This document shows, piece by piece, positions 1 through 5,963 of a stretch of 12,598 nucleotides of DNA. The notes under the pieces are model-generated. The model was not told where the DNA came from. It searched no databases and worked only from the letters and a program-made list of their open reading frames with translations. Position numbers and translations under genes: made by a program. The DNA comes from JANXYW01 sp964458665 (GTDB lineage Bacteria > Chloroflexota > Dehalococcoidia > DSTF01 > JACRBR01). Numbering within the stretch: the stretch's first letter is position 1; each line of letters begins with the position of its first letter. The stretch covers positions 1 through 12,598 of the forward strand of contig CAYWOO010000256.1 of the NCBI GenBank assembly GCA_964458665.1, given 5' to 3'.

Positions 1-255
1 GCGGCCAAGCGCGCGGGGCTGATCCGCGACATCGATGCCGCGTTCTTCATCCACGATACGCACATCACGCTGATCGGCTACTTCTGCAACAAAGAGCTGC
101 TGGAGCGGCTCCGGCCCGGCATCGATCCGTACTCGGTGGAGTCGCTGATAGCACGGCGCGAGTTTCTCGTCGACCGGATCTTTCGCCAGTTGACGCCCGA
201 CAGGCTCGCGCGGCCCCGCGCGAAGGCCAGCACGAAGAAAGGAGCGACGAAATGA
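1..255 (+). CDS. C-terminal fragment of a probable TetR-family transcriptional regulator (5' end outside window)
   Basis: Frame 1 is open from the first base to a TGA at 253-255, giving the last 84 residues of a protein. The segment begins AAKRAGLIRDID and continues as predicted helices with a hydrophobic HITLIGYFCN stretch and a final RREFLVDRIFRQLTP helix before a basic tail (RPRAKASTKKGATK). The pattern 'G-x-I-R-D-I-D ... hydrophobic helix ... R-x-x-x-V-D-x-I-F-R-x-L' is the usual end of TetR/AcrR ligand-binding domains. The DNA-binding N-terminus is outside the window, so the family call is an inference from the C-terminal pattern only. The stop codon overlaps the start of the Rieske oxygenase gene (ATGA), implying translational coupling and hence that the regulator is transcribed with the genes it probably controls. 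Another helical C-terminus could look similar. Confidence 0.55.
   Translation, partial: AAKRAGLIRDIDAAFFIHDTHITLIGYFCNKELLERLRPGIDPYSVESLIARREFLVDRIFRQLTPDRLARPRAKASTKKGATK
238..244 (+). promoter_or_regulatory. Ribosome binding site of the Rieske oxygenase gene
   Basis: AAAGGAG lies 7 nt before the ATG at 252, inside the end of the upstream coding region. It supports the ATG that overlaps the previous stop codon over the second ATG nine bases later. Confidence 0.7.
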
Positions 256-1286
256 CAACGATGACGCGCACGGAAGACGAGCGAGCGTGGGAGACGCCGC
301 CGGGATACCGGTATGCCATTCCGCCCTTTCCGAACTGCTGGTTCCAAGTGGCGTACAGCGACGAGCTGGAACCGAACGCCGTGCTGCCGCTGCACTACTT
401 CGGCAAGGAGTTGGTGCTGTTCCGCGGCGATGACGGGAAAGCGCGCGTGCTGGACGCGTTCTGCCCGCACCTGGGTGCGCATCTGGGCTACGGCGGGCTG
501 GTGCAGGAGAACACGATTCGCTGCCCCTTCCACGCCTGGCGCTTCGACGGCGAAGGCCGTTGCGTCGATGTGCCGTACGCACAGAAGATCCCGACGCTGG
601 CGAAGCTCGATGCGTGGACGGTGTCCGAGGCGAACGGGCTGATTATGGTGTGGCACCACATGGAAGGGCGCCCGCCCGCGTTCGAGTTGCCGATCCTGCC
701 GGAGTACGGCGACCCGGGCTGGACGCCATACGTGCGAAAGCGCTGGAAGATCCGCACGCACAATCAGGAGATGGCGGAGAACGCCGTCGACTCGGCGCAC
801 TTCAAGTACGTGCACGGCACACCGGAGCAGCCGAACACACGCGCCGAGATCGACGGCCACATCCTGCGGGCACGGTCGCCGGTGAACTATGTAACGCCGC
901 AGGGGACCGTCGAAGGCGGCATCTCATCCGAGTCCTACGGTTTCGGCTTCGGCACCACGCGCTTCACCGGCATCGTCGAGACACTGCTCGTCAGCTCGGT
1001 GACGCCCATCGACGGCGAGTACGTCGACACGCGCTTCTCGTTCATGGTGAAGAAAATGGGCAACGACGACGCGACCGCGGGCGTCAGCCGCGCGTTTATC
1101 AAGGAGATCGAGCGGCAACTGGGCCAGGACATCCCGATCTGGGAAAACAAGGTGATGAAGATGCGCCCGGTGCTCTGCGACGGCGACGGCCCCGTCGGCA
1201 TCTTCCGCCGCTGGGCCAAGCAGTTCTACGTAACAGCGCCGGACATCACGCCGGCGGAGGATCTGGGTACGACGATCAGGCGCTGA
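252..1286 (+). CDS. Rieske [2Fe-2S] non-heme iron oxygenase, KshA/cholesterol-desaturase-like alpha subunit
   Basis: This 344-residue protein is a terminal oxygenase or desaturase component that would take electrons from a separate reductase to hydroxylate or desaturate an organic substrate in the cytoplasm. The N-terminal Rieske domain has Cys71-Pro-His73 and Cys91-Pro-Phe-His94 (C-x-H-x17-C-x2-H), preceded by a PFPNCWFQVAYSDEL stretch typical of the KshA / DAF-36-Neverland branch. The catalytic domain shows Asp180-x2-His183-x4-His188 (the electron-bridging Asp and two Fe ligands). A later QDIPIWENK motif followed by RPVLCDGDGP puts Asp293 where the third iron ligand is expected. That tail strongly recalls 3-ketosteroid 9-alpha-hydroxylase oxygenases, though the protein is shorter than the roughly 380-400 residues of KshA. 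No reductase is in the window. Substrate is unknown; steroid-like is an inference from family resemblance. Confidence 0.9.
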   Translation: MTTMTRTEDERAWETPPGYRYAIPPFPNCWFQVAYSDELEPNAVLPLHYFGKELVLFRGDDGKARVLDAFCPHLGAHLGYGGLVQENTIRCPFHAWRFDGEGRCVDVPYAQKIPTLAKLDAWTVSEANGLIMVWHHMEGRPPAFELPILPEYGDPGWTPYVRKRWKIRTHNQEMAENAVDSAHFKYVHGTPEQPNTRAEIDGHILRARSPVNYVTPQGTVEGGISSESYGFGFGTTRFTGIVETLLVSSVTPIDGEYVDTRFSFMVKKMGNDDATAGVSRAFIKEIERQLGQDIPIWENKVMKMRPVLCDGDGPVGIFRRWAKQFYVTAPDITPAEDLGTTIRR

Positions 1287-1293
1287 AGCACGA

Positions 1294-1360
1294 GGATGGA
1301 AGATGGAAGGTAGAGGATGGACGTGGCGGTTCCCCTTCCATGCTCCATCATCCACCTTCC
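1294..1360. repeat. Degenerate heptamer tandem repeat arranged as an imperfect palindrome
   Basis: The gap between the Rieske and amidohydrolase genes contains four consecutive 7-mers (GGATGGA, AGATGGA, AGGTAGA, GGATGGA) at 1294-1321. A second run of 7-nt units follows on the opposite strand, read from 1360 back to 1334. The inner part forms an inverted repeat: 1305-1321 against 1344-1360 matches at 15 of 17 positions around a 22-nt loop. No T-run follows, so it is not an obvious terminator. It looks like a dispersed intergenic repeat; copies elsewhere in the genome cannot be seen here, apart from a related 7-mer tract at 11691-11711. Confidence 0.7.
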
Positions 1361-1395
1361 CGCCGTGATGAGCTGAGAGAATAGGGCAGCACGAC

Positions 1396-2217
1396 ATGGT
1401 TCGCGCGATCGACACCTTCGTCAACGTCAACATGGGTTCGGTGGAGCGGCCGGCCTGGCTGGTGCGCGTCGCGGAGGACTACTTCAATCGCTCCGAGGCG
1501 ATCTTCAAGGACATCGAGATTCCCGAGCTGATCGAGGCGATGGATCGCGCCGGCGTCGAGAAATGCATCCTTTCAACGACCGCAGAGGCGCCGGCCGAGC
1601 ACGTGCTGAAGTTCCCGCGCGCCCACCCCGACAAATTCGTACTCTCGCTCTCGCTGGACCCGCGCAACGGCATGCCATCGCTGCGCGCGCTCGAGCACCT
1701 GGTGCGCAACGAGCCGGTGGTGCTGGCGCGCATCACGCCGTTCATGGTGGGCGCCATCCCGCCAAACGAGAAGGAGTACTACCCGGTCTACGCCAAATGC
1801 ATCGAGCTCGACCTGCCCATCGCGATCAACACGGGCATCCCGGGGCCGCCGATGCCCGGTAAGTGCCAGGATCCGATGTACCTGGACGAGGTCTGCGTCT
1901 TCTTCCCGGAGCTGAAGCTGGTGATGGCGCATGGGGCCGACCCCTGGTGGGACGTTGCGATCCGGCTGATGATTAAGTACCGCAACCTGTACCTGCAGAC
2001 CTCGGCATACGCACCCCGCTACTTTCCGCCGCAGCTGATCCAGTTCATGAATACGCGCGGACAGGGTAAGATCATGTTCGCCTCCGACCACCCGGTGCTA
2101 TCGTTTGAGCGCTGCGTGAAGGAAGCGCAGGAGTTGGACCTGCGCGAGGGCGTGCTGGACAAGTTCTTGTACGCCAACGCGGAGAAGCTGTTCTTCAGTG
2201 GCCGTCATCCTGCCTAG
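1396..2217 (+). CDS. Amidohydrolase-family 2 (TIM-barrel) protein with a non-canonical metal site
   Basis: This 273-residue protein has the amidohydrolase_2 layout (families such as ACMSD and resorcylate decarboxylase). It has an IDTFVNV first strand, a central AINTGIPGPPMPGKCQDP segment, PELKLVMAHGADPWW, and a final MFASDHPVLSFERC strand followed by the usual NAEKLF helix. The usual HxH of strand 1 is Phe8-x-Asn10 and the strand-5 His is Asn145. The strand-6 His179 and strand-8 Asp231 are kept. I know similar sequences with the N-x-G-x-PGP motif from actinobacterial genomes, so this seems a real subfamily rather than a damaged gene. The reading frame is intact. The start is preceded only by a weak purine tract (GAGAG/TAGGG). 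It lies 109 bp after the Rieske gene and 42 bp before the substrate-binding protein, consistent with a shared catabolic role such as hydrolysis or decarboxylation of an oxygenated intermediate. The reaction is unknown. Confidence 0.85.
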   Translation: MVRAIDTFVNVNMGSVERPAWLVRVAEDYFNRSEAIFKDIEIPELIEAMDRAGVEKCILSTTAEAPAEHVLKFPRAHPDKFVLSLSLDPRNGMPSLRALEHLVRNEPVVLARITPFMVGAIPPNEKEYYPVYAKCIELDLPIAINTGIPGPPMPGKCQDPMYLDEVCVFFPELKLVMAHGADPWWDVAIRLMIKYRNLYLQTSAYAPRYFPPQLIQFMNTRGQGKIMFASDHPVLSFERCVKEAQELDLREGVLDKFLYANAEKLFFSGRHPA

Positions 2218-2259
2218 CGGCGGGACGATGCACCGCCGGAGCACGTGAGGCGCCAGGGA

Positions 2260-3948
2260 ATGGCATCGTACTGGGACGGAGTTCGAGACGCGCGCGTCAC
2301 ACGCCGCGCGTGGCTGCGCGCGGCAGGGGCCGGCTCCGCAGCCGCGGCAGCGGCCGCGCTGGTCGGCTGCGGCAAGTCGGGGCCGCCGCCCGAACCGACC
2401 TCACGCGGCGACGCGGGTCCCGCCAATCAGCCCGATATCCTCAATCCCGGAGGCCCGCCGCGGCGCGGCGGCACGCTGGTCACAGCGAACGCCGCAAGCT
2501 TCGGCTCGTTCGACCCGCACCTGGGTATAGCGGTTGCATCGGCGTACTTCCCCCGCGTGTACAACGTGCTGCTGAACCAGTCGGCGACGAAGCCCGAGTT
2601 CCTCTACTTCGACCTGGCGCAATCGTACGAGACGCCGGACGCCCAGACGTACGTCTTCAACATTCGCCCGGGCGTGAAGATCGCGCCGAATTCGCTTGGC
2701 GTACCGGAGCGCGATCTCGACGCCGAGGACGTGAAAGCGAATCTCGAACGGCTGATGACAGACGCCTCGACGAATCAGTACGGCTTCGCGCATCAGAACA
2801 TCGACTCCGTGACGGTGAAGGACAATACCGTGACGATCACGACGAAGGGGCCATACGCGTGGCTCGTCAACCGCATCGGACTGTTCTTCAACTGCATCGC
2901 CCCGCGGGAGCTGCTGGCCGGCGATCTGTCAAGGCTCTCCGAAAAGACCGCGGGCGCCGGCCCGTACAGCCTCGTCGCAGTGACGGAGGGCGAGCGCGCG
3001 ACCTTTGTGCGCAACCCGAACTACTACCGCAAGGATGCAGCCGGCGCGGCGCTGCCGTACGTCGATGGGCTGGACGTGCGCGTCGTCTTCGATCGCGCCA
3101 CACAACGGACGGCGTTTCAGTCCGGCCAGATCCACGTGTACATGGTGGGCACGGGCGATGAGGCGCGCAGCCTGGGAGACCTGCCGATCGCGCGGGATCC
3201 GGCGCTTGCCTTCATCTCGATGACGATGAATCCGCAGAACAAGCCCTTTGACGATCCGCGCGTGCGGCGGGCCGTCTCACGCGCAATCGATCGCAGCGAA
3301 TATGTGCGGATCGTCTACGGCGGTGACGCGCAGGCGAACGGCCTCGTCCACTGGCCGCTCGGCTCGTACGCGCTGCCACCGGACGAACTGGAGAAGACGC
3401 ATCAGCCATACGATCTGGCCGACGCGAAGGCGCTTGTCAGCGCCGTCGGCGGCATCAAGTTCAAGATGATGTTTCCCGAAAGCACCAGCATCCAGGAGCA
3501 CGGCCAGCACCTGGCGATCTTCGTGGAGCAGATGCGTGCTGCGGGAATCGACGTCGAGCAGGACGGACAGGACTTTGGCGCCTGGATCGACAACTATCAC
3601 GGCCTGAAGTACGACTCGTCGCTCGCCCTCAATCAGATCTACGAGACACCGGAGCTGCCGCTGGCATTCCATACCACGGGCGGTCCCTTCGGCGACAAGT
3701 CATACATCCAGGGCACCGGCGATCCGGAGATCGACACGGCCGTGGCGAAAGCAAACCGGACGCTGGCACTCGACGAACGGCGCGTTGCGGTGCACGATGC
3801 CCAGAAGCTCATCTACAACAAGGATCCGATGTTCCTGCCGCTTGTGAGCCCGTACGCGTACATGGCCTACTCGAAGGCCGTCATGAACATCCCCGTTGGC
3901 GTTGGCACCACGAACTACCTCCTCAACAGCTACTGGATGGACGTCTAG
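2260..3948 (+). CDS. ABC transporter substrate-binding lipoprotein, family 5 (peptide/nickel/opine-type), Tat-exported
   Basis: This 562-residue extracytoplasmic solute receptor has a twin-arginine motif (VTRRAWLRA, Arg15-Arg16), an Ala-rich hydrophobic stretch and a lipobox LVGC with Cys37. A Pro-rich linker then leads into the mature SBP_bac_5 fold beginning RRGGTLVTAN, with FDPHLG, a PGVKI strand-turn and an AEDVKANLERL helix. Length fits the family (500-600). I chose the ATG at 2260 because GAGG (2247-2250) sits 9 nt upstream and the leader MASYWDGVRD is typical of this group. A GTG at 2245 would add five residues. No permease or ATPase genes follow, only a repeat-bearing gap and then opposite-strand genes, so it is an orphan receptor that must work with transporter subunits encoded elsewhere. 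Its place behind the oxygenase and amidohydrolase suggests uptake of the same substrate. Ligand unknown. Confidence 0.9.
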   Translation: MASYWDGVRDARVTRRAWLRAAGAGSAAAAAAALVGCGKSGPPPEPTSRGDAGPANQPDILNPGGPPRRGGTLVTANAASFGSFDPHLGIAVASAYFPRVYNVLLNQSATKPEFLYFDLAQSYETPDAQTYVFNIRPGVKIAPNSLGVPERDLDAEDVKANLERLMTDASTNQYGFAHQNIDSVTVKDNTVTITTKGPYAWLVNRIGLFFNCIAPRELLAGDLSRLSEKTAGAGPYSLVAVTEGERATFVRNPNYYRKDAAGAALPYVDGLDVRVVFDRATQRTAFQSGQIHVYMVGTGDEARSLGDLPIARDPALAFISMTMNPQNKPFDDPRVRRAVSRAIDRSEYVRIVYGGDAQANGLVHWPLGSYALPPDELEKTHQPYDLADAKALVSAVGGIKFKMMFPESTSIQEHGQHLAIFVEQMRAAGIDVEQDGQDFGAWIDNYHGLKYDSSLALNQIYETPELPLAFHTTGGPFGDKSYIQGTGDPEIDTAVAKANRTLALDERRVAVHDAQKLIYNKDPMFLPLVSPYAYMAYSKAVMNIPVGVGTTNYLLNSYWMDV

Positions 3949-4005
3949 CCGGGGATCTCACCCCCGACCCTCGCCGCCGGGCCGAGAGGGGATACGTTCG
4001 AGCAT

Positions 4006-4163
4006 TGTCATCCTGGGCGAAGCGAAGGACCTTCTCCGTACGAGCACGATGCTCGCTAGTCGCAAAGCGTGGGATGCGACCGGGATCGTACGACGCGTGT
4101 CGTGCTGAAGAACCGAGGCATGCCGTTTCGAACGAGCAAGGTCCTTCGCTTCGCACGATGACA
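4006..4163. repeat. 158-bp inverted-repeat element (MITE/REP-like) with nested internal hairpins
   Basis: Left arm 4006-4033 (starting TGTCATCCTGGGCGAAGCG) and right arm 4138-4163 (ending CGATGACA) are inverted copies. The inner 17 bases, AAGGTCCTTCGCTTCGC on the right, pair perfectly, and the outer GATGACA/TGTCATC also pairs with a 2-nt length difference between. Inside are three further small stems: 4041-4046 with 4050-4055 (6 bp), 4059-4064 with 4075-4080 (6 bp), and 4090-4094 with 4099-4103 (5 bp). The terminal motif (CATCCTGxGCGAAGCGAAGGA) is one I recognise as widespread in intergenic repeats of many high-GC bacteria. No transposase is encoded. It occupies most of the gap 3949-4200, in which I see no gene. 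Confidence 0.75.
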
Positions 4164-4200
4164 GTATAGTGGCCCCGCTGGTGCGGGTTGCCGCACGGCG

Positions 4201-4884
4201 CTACAGCCGCTCCGCCACGATCTCCCGCACTACCTCGATGTCATCGCTGATCAGGCCGTCGACACCCCATGCGACGAGTTCTCGGACGCGGCCCGCATCG
4301 TTGATCGGCCAGGCCATCACATGGCCGGCGACATCCTTCAACGCGCGGACCGTGGCAGGATCGAGCAGGCGCTGCTGGATCGAGATCGCCACCGGCGCGA
4401 CGTCTTTGTGCGAAGCGAGGTGTGCGGCCAACCGGCGCAAATGGCGCGCCCTGCCGACGGAGTGGATGAGCAGGATGCCATCACGCCCGCCGAACGCATC
4501 GACCAGCGTCCAGTTCTGCGAACAGACGGCGACGTGGCCCGCGCGAGGATGCGCATCGAGCGCCTGTAGGATGGCCGCAGGCAGGCCCGCATCGTTGCCC
4601 TTCAGGTCGAGCATGATCCCGGCGCCCGGAGGAAGCGCTTCGAGCAGTTCGCCCAGCAGGAGGCGCGGGCGCCAGCCGGGCTCGACGCTCCAGCGATCCC
4701 AGAGCAGCGGCAGGAACCGCATCGTCTTGGTGTGGCGCACTTCGAGACGGCCGCGGTAGAGCCAGACATCGGCCTCGATGAGGTCGGCGCCCGCTTTGTA
4801 TGCGGCACGCGCCAGCGCCGGGTCGTTGCCGGCGCGGTGCGCGATCGTCGCCGAACGGGGGAGCGCGGTGAAGTCAATGGTCAT
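4201..4884 (-). CDS. Glycerophosphodiester phosphodiesterase family protein
   Basis: This is a small, apparently cytoplasmic GDPD of 227 residues with no signal peptide; the family hydrolyses glycerophosphodiesters to sn-glycerol 3-phosphate and an alcohol. Visible motifs are IAHRAGN with the catalytic His16-Arg17, then the metal-binding Glu37-x-Asp39 (LIEADVW), His51 (LEVRHTK), a LDLKG strand with Lys95, and the closing VMAWPIND ... GVDGLISDD signature. Length is at the short end of the family (roughly 220-260 for the bacterial single-domain type). The ATG at 4882-4884 is chosen because homology begins there. Upstream in-frame sequence to 4977 overlaps the PAP2 gene and is not GDPD-like. Only one base separates it from the PAP2 stop codon and there is no clear ribosome site, so translation is probably coupled to PAP2. 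The aglycone or substrate specificity cannot be told. Confidence 0.88.
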   Translation of the reverse strand: MTIDFTALPRSATIAHRAGNDPALARAAYKAGADLIEADVWLYRGRLEVRHTKTMRFLPLLWDRWSVEPGWRPRLLLGELLEALPPGAGIMLDLKGNDAGLPAAILQALDAHPRAGHVAVCSQNWTLVDAFGGRDGILLIHSVGRARHLRRLAAHLASHKDVAPVAISIQQRLLDPATVRALKDVAGHVMAWPINDAGRVRELVAWGVDGLISDDIEVVREIVAERL

Positions 4885-4885
4885 G

Positions 4886-5734
4886 TCAGGCGGCGCAGGG
4901 CGGCTGCGCCTCCTTCGGGATCGTGGCCAATGCGCCGGCCCACTGCTCGCGCGTCCGCATCGCGTAGGCGATGCCAAGGCCGATCAGCGCGACCGTGCCG
5001 CCCGCCATGGCGTCGAAGATGTAGTGGTTGGCCGTCAGCACAATCGCCGACGCCATCAGCAGCGGCACGATGGCGCCGAAGATGCGCACCGCGAGCCAGC
5101 GCGACTGCGTGACCAGCGCGATGCCGATCAGCAGATCCCAACCGAAGTGCAGGCTGGGCACGGCCGCGTACTGGTTCACGAACGCCGGCGGCTGCAGCAC
5201 GCGGTACGACTTCGAGTACATGGTCACAGTATCCACGACGCTCACCTCCGCTAGCCGCGGCGGCGCAACGGGGAACAATCCGAAGATGATGATGCCTATC
5301 GTACCTGAGATGAAGAAGGCGTTGCGAAAGATGCTGTACCTGGCCGGCCGCCGGACCATCAGCCACGCCGCCACGCAGGCGATGAGCGGCCAGTGACCCC
5401 AGATGTACATCCAGTTCGCGGCCGTGACGATGGCGTGATGGTTGACGATCGTCGCCTGGATGGCAGGCTCCCAGAAGAAGCCGGCGGCCTTCTCGATGTC
5501 GACGATCGTGTTGGCGTGCGAGACGGCGGCGCCTTTGTCGCCCTCGGTGAAGCCCCGCACCAGGAAGTACGCGAGGTACGCGAAGACGACCAGCGCGACT
5601 TCGCGCGCCACTCGCGTTCCCGCGATGGCGCGGGCGAGCGCTGCCGTGGCACTCGGCCGGCCCGTGGGGACGTAGGCGCCGTACGTCGGCCCCTCCAGCC
5701 ACATGTGCCCCTGCTGCCGCGTCTTCATTGTCAT
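4886..5734 (-). CDS. PAP2-superfamily integral membrane phosphatase/transferase
   Basis: This 282-residue multi-pass membrane protein has about six hydrophobic segments (near residues 45-60, 101-126, 138-156, 198-210, 214-234 and 240-258). The phosphatase core is recognisable: AAVPSLHFGWD (residues 190-200, the PSxH motif with His196) and TANHYIFDAMAGG with His237 and Asp241, the second catalytic His and its Asp. The sequence layout resembles the PAP2_3 / inositol-phosphorylceramide-synthase-like branch, which acts on lipid-linked or polyprenyl phosphates at the membrane. The first basic KxxxxxxRP motif of classical PAP2 is not obvious, so exact chemistry is uncertain. A strong ribosome site supports the start. 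The gene is first of a two-gene minus-strand unit with the glycerophosphodiesterase, which suggests phospholipid head-group turnover or remodelling. Confidence 0.85.
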   Translation of the reverse strand: MTMKTRQQGHMWLEGPTYGAYVPTGRPSATAALARAIAGTRVAREVALVVFAYLAYFLVRGFTEGDKGAAVSHANTIVDIEKAAGFFWEPAIQATIVNHHAIVTAANWMYIWGHWPLIACVAAWLMVRRPARYSIFRNAFFISGTIGIIIFGLFPVAPPRLAEVSVVDTVTMYSKSYRVLQPPAFVNQYAAVPSLHFGWDLLIGIALVTQSRWLAVRIFGAIVPLLMASAIVLTANHYIFDAMAGGTVALIGLGIAYAMRTREQWAGALATIPKEAQPPCAA

Positions 5735-5740
5735 CGCGTT

Positions 5741-5746
5741 CCTCCT
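5741..5746 (-). promoter_or_regulatory. Strong ribosome binding site of the PAP2 gene
   Basis: On the minus strand AGGAGG (within GAAAGGAGG) lies 6 nt before the ATG at 5734. This fixes that start over the second ATG two codons later. Confidence 0.8.
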
Positions 5747-5952
5747 TTCGGATGTGATCTCTTTGAAGCTGTCATCTCATCTCGTCTGCCTATATCGATT
5801 GTCGCACCGCAACCCGGTGCGCCGAATCGCGCGAATGGCCCCTTCGCTATGGTCCTTCTGTACCATGGAGCGCGTCCGCCAAAGGGCGGATGGCGGCTGT
5901 GACTCCGCAACGCGCCCTGCTACGATCCACATTCCCACGAGTCGAATACTGC

Positions 5953-5957
5953 GGAGG
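5953..5957 (+). promoter_or_regulatory. Ribosome binding site that fixes the aldo/keto reductase start
   Basis: GGAGG sits 6 nt before the ATG at 5964, where family homology begins. It rejects the in-frame upstream ATGs that would add up to 87 unrelated residues. Confidence 0.8.
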
Positions 5958-5963
5958 TGCGCA

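Larger units (their letters stand above)
5735..5963. promoter_or_regulatory. Divergent intergenic region between PAP2 (-) and aldo/keto reductase (+), with two inverted repeats and a candidate promoter
   Basis: This 229-bp region must hold promoters for both directions. A 6-bp inverted repeat GCACCG/CGGTGC with a 5-nt centre lies at 5804-5820. A hairpin TCCGCC-AAAG-GGCGGA lies at 5875-5890, extended by a C-G and a G-T pair to 5873-5892. A possible sigma-70 promoter for the + strand is GTGACT (5899-5904), 16-nt spacer, TACGAT (5921-5926); both boxes match consensus at 4 of 6 positions, so this is weak. The inverted repeats could be operators, but nothing in the sequence says which regulator would bind. 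A + strand reading frame runs through here from 5703 in frame with the reductase but lacks reductase-like sequence. Confidence 0.35.

Noticed and set aside
560..1384. 274-codon + strand frame overlapping the Rieske gene and running into the gap
   Set aside because: It is a +2 shadow, Arg-rich with no motif, and the Rieske frame carries all metal ligands.
3957..4000. C-rich/G-rich stretch just after the substrate-binding protein as a terminator
   Set aside because: Only short, bulged pairing (CTCG with CGAG) is possible and there is no T-run; it may be part of another dispersed repeat but I cannot support it.
4885..4977. In-frame upstream extension of the glycerophosphodiesterase (31 residues)
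   Set aside because: Arg/Pro/Ser-rich out-of-frame translation of the PAP2 gene; the GDPD fold starts at MTIDFTALPR just after the PAP2 stop.
5393..5902. 169-codon open frame on the + strand over the PAP2 gene
   Set aside because: Antisense shadow of a high-GC gene; composition is Arg/Asp/Gly-rich with no recognisable motif, while the minus strand codes a clear PAP2 protein.
5703..5963. Possible 87-residue N-terminal extension of the aldo/keto reductase, in frame from 5703
   Set aside because: It overlaps the start of the divergent PAP2 gene and its ribosome site, has no reductase-like sequence, and the ATG at 5964 has a strong GGAGG site exactly where family homology begins.
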